In this document: one piece after another, positions 1-8,048 of the stretch
Layout of the letters: each line of letters starts with the position of its first letter
Numbering within the stretch: position 1 is the first letter of the stretch
NCBI GenBank assembly: GCA_934527255.1
Contig: CAKTAM010000046.1
Location: forward strand, 1-13,508
DNA length: 13,508 nt
DNA from: an uncultured Oscillospiraceae bacterium
GTDB lineage: Bacteria; Bacillota; Clostridia; Oscillospirales; Ruminococcaceae
Direction: 5' to 3'
Notes under the pieces: model-generated
What the model saw: the letters and a program-made list of their open reading frames with translations, nothing else
Told to the model about the DNA's origin: nothing
The model's database searches: none
Made by a program: the position numbers and the translations under genes

Positions 1-766
1 CCCTCCATTGGGGCAAAATAACAGCCGACGTCTGCTCGGCAATCAGTTGCTCACCGGCAAAAACGGCAATTGACAGCGGCGTGTTTTCCGGCGCATTGGT
101 CTGACAGGTCACCAAAACGCCGTCCGGCTGCGGCGTAAACACCAACCGTTGGATGTAGCATTCCGGCACCCACTCATACCAGACGGTTTGCCAAATGCCG
201 CTTTGTGCCGTGTAAAACATGCCGCCGCGTGCCAGCTTCTGCTTACCGTGCGCCACCGGGGACGCGTCGCTGTCATCCCACACGCACACGGTCAGTCGGT
301 TTTCGCCCACCTGCAGCCAAAGGGTGATATCCACACTGAATGGCAGATACCCACCCTCGTGCGCCGCCGCCTTTTTGCCATTGACAAACACCTGTGCCCG
401 CTGATCCACCGCGCCGAAATGCAGCAGGCATCGCCGATGCTGCGGCAGTGTCGAGAAGGTGAGCGAGCGCTGATACCAGAGAGTCTCGCCCGGCTGCAGC
501 TGCCGCCCCACGCCGGAAAGTGCGCTTTCCGGTGAAAAAGGCACCAGAATTTTTTGCGAAAAGCTCTGCGGCAAACCATCGTCACCGGTAAAAGCACACT
601 GCCACTCGCCATTCAGAGACTGCCAGTGCTCGCGCACCAGCTGCGGACGCGGGTACTCCGGCAGCGGCGCCCGACGATCCATCCGCTCGCCCCAGACGGT
701 CGTCAGCGGCCGCAATGTTTTCTTTTTGTCGCTGTGCGTATCTCGCAGCGCCTTGATGATATTCAT
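1..766 (-). CDS. Glycoside hydrolase family 2 protein (beta-galactosidase/beta-glucuronidase type), C-terminus beyond window
   Basis: Only the first 255 codons are inside the window. They match the GH2 N-terminal sugar-binding jelly roll. An EYPRPQLVREHW...LNGEW segment lies near residues 36-55, a VPFSPESALSG segment follows with a downstream WYQRSLTF, then FVNGKKAAAHEGGYLPFSVDI, and finally FYTAQSGIWQTVWYEWVPE leading into the Ig-like domain. GH2 enzymes hydrolyse beta-linked galactose, glucuronic acid or mannose with retention. The TIM barrel carrying the catalytic glutamates is outside, so the substrate cannot be named. The ATG at 766 follows a GAAAGGA ribosome binding site. No signal peptide is visible, so the enzyme is probably cytoplasmic. 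It lies 83 bp after the DinB-like gene and is co-directional with the GH95 gene, probably in one transcription unit. Confidence 0.9.
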   Translation of the reverse strand, partial: MNIIKALRDTHSDKKKTLRPLTTVWGERMDRRAPLPEYPRPQLVREHWQSLNGEWQCAFTGDDGLPQSFSQKILVPFSPESALSGVGRQLQPGETLWYQRSLTFSTLPQHRRCLLHFGAVDQRAQVFVNGKKAAAHEGGYLPFSVDITLWLQVGENRLTVCVWDDSDASPVAHGKQKLARGGMFYTAQSGIWQTVWYEWVPECYIQRLVFTPQPDGVLVTCQTNAPENTPLSIAVFAGEQLIAEQTSAVILPQWR

Positions 767-849
767 CGCCGTTTTTTCCTTTCTCTGCCCTTTGGCCTTT
801 TTCAAAGAAGTCTCGGTGTGCACCCAAAACGGCGCTTTCCAATATCCGT

Positions 850-1560
850 TTACCGTGACAAAAAGCAAAAGATGTCTGGCACACTTTCAGGGCCGAAAGT
901 CTGCAGGGCCATGCGGTACATGGCCCTGGCATGAATGCGGTCATGCCAGACAAAGCGGCGCAGCACCTTGCGCAGCGACCATTGCTCCTGATAACTGCCC
1001 TCCAAAACCGGATTCTTCAAAAAATCCGCTTGCTGCTCCAGCAAAGTAAAACCCTTTTCACGACACTGCACAATGGTGCCCACATTGTCGGCTGCAACGC
1101 CGATCTCCCGAAAATAATATTCATTGACGTTTTTGGTGTGCAGGTACATTTCACGCGCCGTGCGCGGAACGGTTCCGTAAAAGGTGCTGCGCTCCGGCAG
1201 GCAGCTGGCATCCACATCCGGCACGGCGCGGTACAGCTGCTCAAAGCTTTGCGCCGATTGCATCGTCAGCCTGCGCGCCTCCTCATACTCTGCCCGCGTC
1301 AGCGGCGCGCACTCTGCGTCAAACAGCACATCTGAATCCGCATCCCGAATGCAAAGCTCGGATGCTTTTTCCTGCACAACGACCGGCTGCAGAGACGACG
1401 GCAGCGCCATGCCGCGCCATACGGCATACGCCTGCAGCTCTGACGGAATTTTGTCCAGCGCCTGTTCCCGCGTTGCCCCGCGGGCATACGCACCGGGATA
1501 ATCCCGACAATATACCAGACTGTCGTCTCCGTTGTGCTCCCAAATACAGGCAGCTTTCAT
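850..1560 (-). CDS. HicB-like domain fused to DinB-like metal-binding four-helix protein
   Basis: A 236-residue protein with two recognisable parts. Residues 1-50 (IWEHNGDDSLVYCRDYPG, then ATREQALDKIPSELQAY) resemble the HicB-type partial RNase H fold seen in antitoxins and many standalone proteins. Residues about 130-225 are helical and carry H141 (YLHTKN) and H206/H210 (WHDRIHAR). This is the spacing of the three-histidine metal site of the DinB/YfiT superfamily, which includes thiol-dependent transferases and uncharacterised enzymes. The ATG at 1560 is chosen because AGGGGGAAG lies just upstream; an in-frame start at 1590 would overlap the GH95 gene. It is 26 bp after GH95 and 83 bp before GH2. 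There is no toxin partner beside it, so it is unlikely to be a HicAB antitoxin. The real function is unknown. Confidence 0.75.
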   Translation of the reverse strand: MKAACIWEHNGDDSLVYCRDYPGAYARGATREQALDKIPSELQAYAVWRGMALPSSLQPVVVQEKASELCIRDADSDVLFDAECAPLTRAEYEEARRLTMQSAQSFEQLYRAVPDVDASCLPERSTFYGTVPRTAREMYLHTKNVNEYYFREIGVAADNVGTIVQCREKGFTLLEQQADFLKNPVLEGSYQEQWSLRKVLRRFVWHDRIHARAMYRMALQTFGPESVPDIFCFLSR

Positions 1561-1586
1561 GTTGCTTCCCCCTGTTGCACCGTTTT

Positions 1587-4037
1587 TCAAGTATTGTGTG
1601 GCTCTGCCGTCGGCTGCTTCTTCGCTGCGGCGTCAGGCAGTGCAAAGTCGCACGTCCAACACTGACCGGGACGCAGCAAAACCTCTTTTTTGCTGCCATC
1701 CGGCAGGCAGACGAAAATTTTTCCTTCGCAGCGCGCCTGCAGCACAGCCCGTGCGCGGCCGCCCTGCCAATGCAGCGTCAGCCTTCCCTGCGGCAGGTAC
1801 AGCCCGCGCAGCTGCCCCGCAGAAAACCGCGCCGGAAGCGCCGGGAACAAGGTCACCACATTCTCGGCAGAGCAGACCAGCATCTCCAGCAGAGCATTGG
1901 CCATACCGTGCAGTGCATCCAGCTGCACCGGCGCAAAGCTGCCCAGATCCAGACTGACGCCCATATGCCGCCAGTCGTTATGCAGGGTAAAGAAATTTTC
2001 CAGCAGGCACGCCTTGCAAAGCAGATCCAGCTCGCCCAATGCCGCTTCTCCGTCGCCCAGCCGTGCCCACAGCGCCGCCATATGGGCAAACGCCCAACCG
2101 GATTTGCTGCCAAGCTTACGGCGGTGTGCCGCCTTTTCAAACGCCTGCAGCAGCTGTGGGGCGTTATCGCGGCGCACCTCGCTGCCCGGGAAAACCGGGT
2201 ACAGGTGCGAAACATGCCGGTGTGCGTTCCAATCGGTCAGCGCCGGATGCATCCACTCACAAACAGCGCCGCTTTGCGGGTCAATGCGATAAGGCGGGAT
2301 CGCCTGCAGCAAACGCTGCCAGTCGGCACGCTCCTGCGCGGAGGCCCTATCGGCACAGTCCGGCCGCTGCAAAAACAACAGCAGCTGCCGCAGGGTCTGC
2401 TTCATCACGGCAAAATCCATGGTGGCGTTTTCCACCGCCGGGCAAACATGCCCCATATTCTCCTGATAGTGCGGCGGCATCAGATTGCCCGGTGTGTTCT
2501 CCGGCGAAACCGAAGGATACAGGCGACAGGCTCCCGTCTCCTCCCACTGCACATAATCCGTATAAAAGCGGGCGGTCTCGATCAAAAACGGCAGAATTTC
2601 TTCCCGCAGGCAGCGCTCGTCCCCACTGTATCGGTAATAATCGCAAAAGCCTGCCGCCAGCCAACCGGCGCCGGAGATCCAGTGCAGGATCACCGGTACC
2701 GGTACAGACGGCCCGGCCAGCATCTGACCGTTCAGCGAACGCGGGGCCGTATAGGCCGGTACAAAAATTCCGCGGCAGCCAAACAGCTGCCGGGCATTTT
2801 GGGCAAACAGAGGCATACGTTCGGCATAATAATGGATCAGCGCCCGATACTGCGCAAAACATCCCTCCGGCAGCGCAGCGCTATAGATCATCTGCACATT
2901 CTCATTCGCCACGTTCTGCGTCCACGGCAAATCGTAATCGCCTGCCCACAGACCATACAAAGCAAACGGAGCAGCCCCATCTGCCGTACCGGACAAAAAC
3001 AGATAGCGCGCAAAGCGCCACAGCTTTTCATACAATGCCGCCGGGGCCGTCTCCTCATAGGCTTCCTCCAGCAATGCTTCATTTGCGCGGGCAAGTGCTG
3101 CGTCGTCCGGCTCCAGCAGCAGCTCAACATCCTCATATTTCGGCTGCCACAGCCGCACATGGCGCGCAAAGGCTTTTTCATAGTCGACAGCTGCCGTCTG
3201 CTCCTGCAGGCATCCGTGCAGCAGCGCATTTTCCGCCGAAGATGCCGCCGCATCATCTGTAAAGGTTAATATCTTCACAGCAAATCCAGTGCCTTCCAGC
3301 AGCAAATAGCCCTCTTTTTTCTGTACGGTGCTGCCAGCGCCCGGCAGCACACAGGCGCAAAAGCCTATGCGGCGCCCCTCCACCTGTGCGGTGTAGGCAA
3401 GGCCGCTTTCTGTCAGGTGCACCTGTACCGTGCGCCGCAGCTCCTCCTCTACCGCGTGCGGCCCGGGCGTTTGCGCCGGGCACACCTGTGCCGAAAGCTC
3501 CCACTGCCGGGGGCACTCTTCCTGCAGCAGCAGCCAGACCGCACCGTCCTCCTGCGAAACAAAGCAGCGCCGTACACTTTGTGCCGTTTGGTATTGCCAA
3601 CTGGCAAATGCCTCTGCCCTGTTCAGGCAAAGGCCGCGCCGGTAATGCGCAAACGGCTGTGTAAGCTCTACCGCCGTCAGCTGCAGCTGCCCCAATGGAA
3701 ACGGCTGCGCGATTTTTTGCCAATACCCGCTTTGCTCCAGGGCATGCGTCATTTCAAACTGGGCCTGCGGCCAATTGTGCGCATCCATCTTCCGGCGCAT
3801 TTCGTACAGCGCGGCCGAAACATCCGGCAGTGGGCCGCTTTCCGCTGCCCCTGCCCACAGCTCCTGCCTTGTCAGGCGCAGAATATCACTGCCTGCCGCA
3901 CCGTAAAACAACGCGCCAACATATCCGTTTCCCAGCGGCAGAGCCGTCTTCCATTCCTCGCCGGGGCGGGATGGCGGATGCTTCATCCAAAGGACATCCC
4001 GGCTATCCTGCGGCGGGTTCCATTCAGTAGCTTTCAT
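1587..4037 (-). CDS. GH95-family glycosidase, alpha-L-fucosidase-like
   Basis: An 816-residue enzyme of normal GH95 length. The N-terminal beta domain opens with EEWKTALPLGNGYVGALFYG (28-46) and ELWAG (59-63). The (alpha/alpha)6 barrel contains NVANENVQM (375-383), matching the paired catalytic asparagines (here N378 and N380), and SPENTP (511-516), whose E513 aligns with the catalytic acid. HRHVSHL (606-612), GWAFAHMAALWARLGDG (647-663) and QLD (705-707) are further family landmarks. GH95 enzymes invert and remove terminal alpha-1,2-L-fucose, or sometimes L-galactose, from glycans. The usual QIDGNFG segment is divergent (QLDALHGMANA), so specificity may differ. There is no signal peptide, so it probably acts on imported oligosaccharides. 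The ATG at 4037 follows AAAGGG, 56 bp after the DUF362 gene. Confidence 0.87.
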   Translation of the reverse strand: MKATEWNPPQDSRDVLWMKHPPSRPGEEWKTALPLGNGYVGALFYGAAGSDILRLTRQELWAGAAESGPLPDVSAALYEMRRKMDAHNWPQAQFEMTHALEQSGYWQKIAQPFPLGQLQLTAVELTQPFAHYRRGLCLNRAEAFASWQYQTAQSVRRCFVSQEDGAVWLLLQEECPRQWELSAQVCPAQTPGPHAVEEELRRTVQVHLTESGLAYTAQVEGRRIGFCACVLPGAGSTVQKKEGYLLLEGTGFAVKILTFTDDAAASSAENALLHGCLQEQTAAVDYEKAFARHVRLWQPKYEDVELLLEPDDAALARANEALLEEAYEETAPAALYEKLWRFARYLFLSGTADGAAPFALYGLWAGDYDLPWTQNVANENVQMIYSAALPEGCFAQYRALIHYYAERMPLFAQNARQLFGCRGIFVPAYTAPRSLNGQMLAGPSVPVPVILHWISGAGWLAAGFCDYYRYSGDERCLREEILPFLIETARFYTDYVQWEETGACRLYPSVSPENTPGNLMPPHYQENMGHVCPAVENATMDFAVMKQTLRQLLLFLQRPDCADRASAQERADWQRLLQAIPPYRIDPQSGAVCEWMHPALTDWNAHRHVSHLYPVFPGSEVRRDNAPQLLQAFEKAAHRRKLGSKSGWAFAHMAALWARLGDGEAALGELDLLCKACLLENFFTLHNDWRHMGVSLDLGSFAPVQLDALHGMANALLEMLVCSAENVVTLFPALPARFSAGQLRGLYLPQGRLTLHWQGGRARAVLQARCEGKIFVCLPDGSKKEVLLRPGQCWTCDFALPDAAAKKQPTAEPHNT

Positions 4038-4093
4038 CCTTGTTTTCCCTTTCTGTTTTCTTTATCGGCAGCTGCGGCGGAATGCCGCGGCAT

Positions 4094-5257
4094 TCAACGG
4101 CTGAGCAGCCGTGCCACCCATGTGCGGTGCACCATCATGGCCCCTTTGGGGCAAAATTCCTGACAACAGAAGCAGTGAATACAGCGCTTTCGGTCGATAC
4201 ACGGCAATCTGTCATGCATTTCAATGGCTTTTGCCGGGCAGATCTGCCTGCATTTTTCGCAGCCGACACAAAGCTTTTTCTTCACCTGCGGACGGGAAGA
4301 AAGCGCCTGTCTTGCCACAGCGCCGAACAGCCTGCCCAGTGCGCCGTTTCCGGCCAGATTCTGAAAGGTCAAATCGCTGCGGGCGGCAACCTTTTCAAAA
4401 TGCTCTACATGAAAAGCATCCACATTTCCGGCCACCCGCAGCCCGTCGATATCTTGTGGAATCAGCCCCCGCGCCTGCGCTGCCGTCAGTGTCGGCACCT
4501 CAGCGGGCTGCATTCCCAGCATTTTTGCGCAAACCAGATCCAGCGCATGCGGCGACCGTGCAGCCAGCAGCGCCCCCATGGCGCGCGGCGTTCCCTGTGT
4601 AGGGCCATTTCCCTCCATGCCGATCACCGCATCGGCAATACACAACACCGGCGCAAAGTATTCATCCAGATCAACGATCATATTGGAGAAATCGGCCATA
4701 TTGGGAAAACGAAAATGATATTCCGGCTTTTTGGTGCCGGGGATCACGCCAAACATATTTTTCGCAGCCGCAGACAAGCCCATCATCCCGTGCGATTTTA
4801 CCTTGCAGACGTCAATGATGGCGTCCGCTTTTTCCAGCCATGCCGTATAGGTAAAGCTGCGGGCCGCGTGCGCCTGTGGGAAAACCGCATCCTTTTCCGA
4901 AAAATCATCATTCAGCGTTGCTCCCGCCTGCTGCACCTCTTGCATGCCGGTCGCCTCGTACACACGGCGCAGCGCCGCTTCGTTGTACAGACCGCCTGGG
5001 CTGTCGCCCACGATCACCTGTGCCCCGCGTTCACGCAAAAGCCGGGTAAGCTCGGCAAGAACAGTCGGATGCGTTGTCGCTGCCGTTTCCTTTTTCTGCG
5101 CCGCTACCAGATTGGCCTTTAACGCCACTGTCATGCCTGCACGCACCCAATCCAGCCCGCCAACAGGCTCTAGTGCTTGCAGCAGCGCCTGCCTTACCCT
5201 TTGCGGCTGATAATCCGTGCAGCGTACAATGCTGACATCATAGCTGTTATCCTTCAT
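4094..5257 (-). CDS. DUF362 protein with C-terminal double [4Fe-4S] ferredoxin domain
   Basis: A 387-residue protein. The DUF362 domain fills about residues 5-300, with KANLV (47-51), VGDSPGG (83-89) and CKVKSHGMMGLSAAAKNMFG (151-170), all typical of the family. The C-terminus has two CxxCxxCxxxCP clusters, at C330/C333/C336/C340 and C359/C362/C365/C369, each fit to bind a [4Fe-4S] cluster. The protein is therefore probably an intracellular electron carrier or redox enzyme; the DUF362 reaction is not established. The ATG at 5257 is preferred over an upstream in-frame start at 5326 because CGGAGAG sits 8 bp before it and the longer start would lie inside the promoter region. It is the first gene of the unit that includes GH95, with a predicted promoter just upstream. 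Confidence 0.88.
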   Translation of the reverse strand: MKDNSYDVSIVRCTDYQPQRVRQALLQALEPVGGLDWVRAGMTVALKANLVAAQKKETAATTHPTVLAELTRLLRERGAQVIVGDSPGGLYNEAALRRVYEATGMQEVQQAGATLNDDFSEKDAVFPQAHAARSFTYTAWLEKADAIIDVCKVKSHGMMGLSAAAKNMFGVIPGTKKPEYHFRFPNMADFSNMIVDLDEYFAPVLCIADAVIGMEGNGPTQGTPRAMGALLAARSPHALDLVCAKMLGMQPAEVPTLTAAQARGLIPQDIDGLRVAGNVDAFHVEHFEKVAARSDLTFQNLAGNGALGRLFGAVARQALSSRPQVKKKLCVGCEKCRQICPAKAIEMHDRLPCIDRKRCIHCFCCQEFCPKGAMMVHRTWVARLLSR

Positions 5258-5291
5258 CGGTTTTCTCTCCGTCTCTTCCCATATTTTTCTC

Positions 5292-5300
5292 ATTGTAGCA
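5292..5300 (-). promoter_or_regulatory. Probable extended -10 promoter for the DUF362-GH95 unit
   Basis: On the minus strand the bases read TGCTACAAT, an extended -10 element one base from TATAAT. It lies about 35 bp upstream of the DUF362 start codon and downstream of the metQ terminator, which is where a new promoter is needed. No good -35 hexamer is visible at 16-18 bp, which is tolerable for extended -10 promoters. Positional inference only. Confidence 0.5.
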
Positions 5301-5337
5301 TATCTGCCGCCAAAAGTACATTCCATGCATGAAAATC

Positions 5338-5375
5338 AAAAAAGCCCGCCCTCTCCCCATGGGAAGAAGACGGGC
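5338..5375 (-). terminator. Intrinsic terminator after metNIQ
   Basis: The minus-strand transcript leaving metQ can form a long GC-rich hairpin (5344-5375). GCCCGTCTTCTTCC pairs with GGGAGAGGGCGGGC, including some G-U pairs, and is followed by six T residues (5338-5343). It starts 30 bp after the metQ stop codon and separates the transporter operon from the DUF362 unit. Confidence 0.92.
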
Positions 5376-5405
5376 CTCTGTCAGCTGCCTGCTGCTGTTT
5401 ATTGA

Positions 5406-6215
5406 TCAGAAGATCGGCACAACAGCGCCCTGATAGGTCTCCTCAATAAAGGTTCTGGCCTCTTCGCTTTGCAGTGCCTTGACCAGGGCCTGGATCTTTT
5501 CCAGATTCTCGTTGCCCTCCTTGACGGCCACCACGTTGGCGTAGGTTTTTGCCGATTCGGAGCCTGCGTCCTCCACGGCCAGTGCGTCCGCGACTTTCAG
5601 GCCGCCCTGAATGGCATAGTTGCCGTTGATGACCGCCAGATCAACATCCTGCAGGGCGCGCACCAGCTGTGCTGCCTCCAGCTCCTTGATTTCCAGATTC
5701 TTCGGGTTTTCGGCAATGTCCAGCACCGTAGCCGTAAAGCCAACGCCCTCCTTCAGCTTGATCAGGCCCTGAGCCTCCAGCAGATACAGTGCACGCGCCT
5801 CATTGGTACCGTCATTGGGGATGGCAATGGTCGCGCCGTCTTCCAGTGCGCTCAGACTGTCGGTCTTACCGGCATACACGCCGAAGGGCTCGTAATGAAT
5901 GGCCGCTACACTGACCAGATGCGTATTATTGTTTTCGTTGAAGTTGTCCAGATAGGGCTGATGCTGGAAATAGTTGGCATCCAGCTCGCCGCTTTCGGTG
6001 GCTGTGTTGGGCAGCACATAATCGTTATATTCCTTTACGACCAGGGTATACCCCTCCTCTGCCAGCTGATCCTTCACCGCATTCAGAATCTCCGCGTGCG
6101 GCGTCACGCTGGCGCCGACCGTAATGGTCTTATCATCCGAGGCCTTTTTTGCGCAGGCAGTCAGGCTCAATACGGCCACTGCCAGCACCAACAGAACAGA
6201 AACGACTTTTTTCAT
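5406..6215 (-). CDS. metQ: MetQ-type substrate-binding lipoprotein of a methionine ABC transporter
   Basis: A 269-residue extracytoplasmic binding protein of the NlpA/MetQ family. The N-terminus is a lipoprotein signal peptide: KK, then a hydrophobic stretch, then the lipobox LTAC with C21 as the lipidation site. The mature part has VGASVTPHAEIL, NDYVLPNTATESGELDANYF, QHQPYLDNFN and YEPFGVYAGK, all characteristic of MetQ. It would sit on the outer face of the membrane and deliver L- or D-methionine to MetNI; some relatives also bind cystine or dipeptides. The ATG at 6215 follows a strong AAGGAG site and begins the signal peptide, so the longer in-frame start at 6299 is rejected. It is the last gene of the operon, 80 bp after metI and followed by a terminator. 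Confidence 0.95.
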   Translation of the reverse strand: MKKVVSVLLVLAVAVLSLTACAKKASDDKTITVGASVTPHAEILNAVKDQLAEEGYTLVVKEYNDYVLPNTATESGELDANYFQHQPYLDNFNENNNTHLVSVAAIHYEPFGVYAGKTDSLSALEDGATIAIPNDGTNEARALYLLEAQGLIKLKEGVGFTATVLDIAENPKNLEIKELEAAQLVRALQDVDLAVINGNYAIQGGLKVADALAVEDAGSESAKTYANVVAVKEGNENLEKIQALVKALQSEEARTFIEETYQGAVVPIF

Positions 6216-6252
6216 GGTTTGTTTCTCCTTCTCAATTTTGTTTATTCTGAAA

Positions 6253-6271
6253 CAACGCCCCTCCGGCGTCG
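6253..6271 (-). repeat. Intercistronic hairpin between metI and metQ
   Basis: On the minus strand CGACGCC pairs with GGCGTTG (7 bp, one G-U) around a GGAGG loop. No T-run follows, so it is not an intrinsic terminator. Such hairpins can stabilise the downstream metQ message, which is often needed in excess over the permease. That role is inference. Confidence 0.4.
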
Positions 6272-6295
6272 ATTTCATTCTCTTTGTCACAGCGT

Positions 6296-6961
6296 TCAAT
6301 GATTCAGGCGACGGTCGGCACGCTTGGCAACGCGCATGCCCACCTCCTGAAAAATCTGGACCAGCACCACCAGCAGAACAACCGTCACCAGCATCACGTC
6401 ATCCTGATAACGGTAATAGCCGTAATTGATGGCAATGGCACCAAGGCCGCCGCCGCCCACAAAGCCGGCCATGGCCGTATAGCCTAAAATGGTCGTCACG
6501 GTAATGGCGCTGCCCACCAGAAGCGACGGCCGGGCCTCCGGGAGCAACACCTTGGTGATGATCTGCAGCGGGCTGGATCCCATGGACTGCGCCGCTTCCA
6601 CCACGCCGCCGTCCACCTCCTTCAAAGAGGATTCCACCATGCGTGCTACATACGGCGCGGCGGATGCCACCAGCGGCACGACGGTTGCCGTAGAACCAAC
6701 GGTCGTACCAACAATGGCGCGTGTGACCGGCAGTATCCATACCAGCAGAATGATGAACGGCACCGAACGCAGCAGATTGACCAATACCCCCAGCACCAAA
6801 TGCACCGTCCGGTTTTGGCAAACGCCGTTTTTATCCGTCGTCTGCAATATGACCCCCAGAGGAAGACCGATGGCATAGGCCAGCACGGTCGACGTCACGA
6901 TCATATACAGGGTCTCCAGCGTGCCCTGTCCCAACAGCTTGACGATTCCTGCATCAAACAT
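6296..6961 (-). CDS. metI: MetI-type permease of a methionine ABC transporter
   Basis: A 221-residue inner-membrane permease, close to the usual MetI length. It has about five hydrophobic spans, including MIVTSTVLAYAIGLPLGVIL (20-39) and LLVTVVLLVVLV-type sequence near the C-terminus. The EAA loop that docks on the ATPase is at residues 122-141 (EAAQSMGSSPLQIITKVLLP). FVGGGGLGAIAINYGYYRYQ (167-186) is a family signature. The ATG at 6961 overlaps the end of metN by 8 bp and has GAGGAGG just upstream inside metN, implying translational coupling. The longer in-frame start at 7078 would lie deep inside metN and is not used. It forms the membrane channel with MetN and MetQ. Confidence 0.95.
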   Translation of the reverse strand: MFDAGIVKLLGQGTLETLYMIVTSTVLAYAIGLPLGVILQTTDKNGVCQNRTVHLVLGVLVNLLRSVPFIILLVWILPVTRAIVGTTVGSTATVVPLVASAAPYVARMVESSLKEVDGGVVEAAQSMGSSPLQIITKVLLPEARPSLLVGSAITVTTILGYTAMAGFVGGGGLGAIAINYGYYRYQDDVMLVTVVLLVVLVQIFQEVGMRVAKRADRRLNH

Positions 6962-7952
6962 CCTGCCTGTCCTCCTCGCAATGAATGTGCCGTGCTTCCA
7001 GATACTGTCTGACCCGCTGCAGCGCCCCGGCATCCTCCGGCAGCTGCAGCACCATCTGCCCGTACACCTTGCCCTCAATGCTTTTGGTGTTGGCTGCCAG
7101 AATATTGACCGGCGTGCGACATTCTAGCGTCAGATTGGAAATGATGGGTTCAAAGGCAGAGCTGCCGTCAAACACGACCCGCAGCGTTTTTTCGCTTTGC
7201 ACCTGCTCCACCGCTTCGGTTTTCGGCAAAATCAGCTCTCTTGCAATGCGGGATTTCGGGGCCAGAAAAATGTCCTTCACATTTCCCATTTCGGCAATGC
7301 GGCTGTTATCCAGCACAGCCACCTTGTTGCATATCTGTTCGATCACCTTCATCTCGTGCGTGATAATGACGATCGTCACGCCCATGGTCCGGTTGATCTG
7401 CTGCAGCAGCGACAGAATAGCGCTTGTGGTATTGGGATCCAGCGCACTGGTCGCCTCATCACAAAGCAGCACCTTGGGATCCGTCGCCAAAGCACGGGCA
7501 ATGGCAACGCGCTGCTTTTGCCCGCCGGACAATTGCGAGGGGTACGCCGCAGCCCGATCCTCCAGCCCGACCAACGCCAGCAGCTCCCGTGCTTTTTTGC
7601 GCGCCGCCGCTTTGGAAACGCCGCTGATCTCCAGCGGATAACAAACGTTGCCAAGCGCCGTGCGCTGCTCCAGCAGGTGAAAGCCCTGAAAGATCATGGA
7701 CATCTGCCGTCTGGTCTTGCGCAGCTGACCTGCTTTCAGCGCCCCCAGATCCACGCCATTGAAAAGCACCCGTCCCTCGGTCGGCTTTTCCAGATAATTA
7801 ATGCAGCGTATCAGCGTGCTTTTTCCCGCGCCGCTCAGCCCGATAATACCAAAAATATCGCCGTCCTCTATCGTCAGATCAATTTCCCGTATGGCCTCCA
7901 CACGGGCGGCGCCGTTGCTGTAGGTCTTGCCCAGATTTTCCAACTGGATCAC
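6954..7952 (-). CDS. metN: MetN-type ATPase of a methionine ABC transporter, with NIL domain
   Basis: A 332-residue ABC ATPase that powers methionine import at the cytoplasmic face. Walker A is GLSGAGKST (38-46), the Q-loop glutamine is Q89, the signature is LSGGQ (141-145), Walker B is VLLCDEA (161-167), the D-loop is SALD (169-172) and the switch histidine is H199. Residues about 255-332 form the C-terminal NIL (ACT-like) domain, through which MetN relatives bind methionine and inhibit transport. The start is a GTG at 7952, giving the usual (M)IQLENLGKTY beginning, and AAAGGAGG lies 8 bp before it. The ATG at 8018 would put the leader terminator inside the gene and is rejected. It is the first gene of the operon, about 25 bp after an intrinsic terminator, so expression probably depends on readthrough. 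Confidence 0.96.
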   Translation of the reverse strand: MIQLENLGKTYSNGAARVEAIREIDLTIEDGDIFGIIGLSGAGKSTLIRCINYLEKPTEGRVLFNGVDLGALKAGQLRKTRRQMSMIFQGFHLLEQRTALGNVCYPLEISGVSKAAARKKARELLALVGLEDRAAAYPSQLSGGQKQRVAIARALATDPKVLLCDEATSALDPNTTSAILSLLQQINRTMGVTIVIITHEMKVIEQICNKVAVLDNSRIAEMGNVKDIFLAPKSRIARELILPKTEAVEQVQSEKTLRVVFDGSSAFEPIISNLTLECRTPVNILAANTKSIEGKVYGQMVLQLPEDAGALQRVRQYLEARHIHCEEDRQDV

Positions 7953-7975
7953 CGTGTTCTCCTCCTTTGGTGCGA

Positions 7976-8015
7976 AACAAAACAAAAAGCAGGAAGCCGC
8001 CAAACGACTTCCTGC
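7976..8015 (-). terminator. Leader terminator (attenuator) before metN
   Basis: On the minus strand GCAGGAAGTCG pairs with CGGCTTCCTGC (11 bp, one G-U) around a TTTGG loop (7989-8015). It is followed by TTTTTGTTTTG (7978-7988). This is a textbook intrinsic terminator, but it lies between the operon promoter and metN, only 25-35 bp before the metN start codon. It must therefore be bypassed for metNIQ to be expressed. Regulation by antitermination is inferred from this placement. Confidence 0.88.
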
Positions 8016-8048
8016 CAAACGATCCGTTCCGGTTTTTTCTGATAAGAA

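Noticed and set aside
850..1590. HicAB toxin-antitoxin module
   Set aside because: No small HicA-like toxin ORF lies on either side, and the protein is much longer than an antitoxin, with a DinB-like C-terminal domain.
1362..3269. A 635-codon open frame on the plus strand opposite the GH95 and DinB-like genes
   Set aside because: Its product is unusually rich in Arg, Gln and His, lacks recognisable domains and a ribosome binding site, and lies opposite a clear GH95 gene. It is a by-product of GC-rich codon use on the other strand.
4080..4095. A 16 bp perfect palindrome (GAATGCCGCGGCATTC) at the DUF362 stop codon as a terminator
   Set aside because: No T-run follows on either strand and a perfect palindrome leaves little loop. 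It is at most an intercistronic hairpin.
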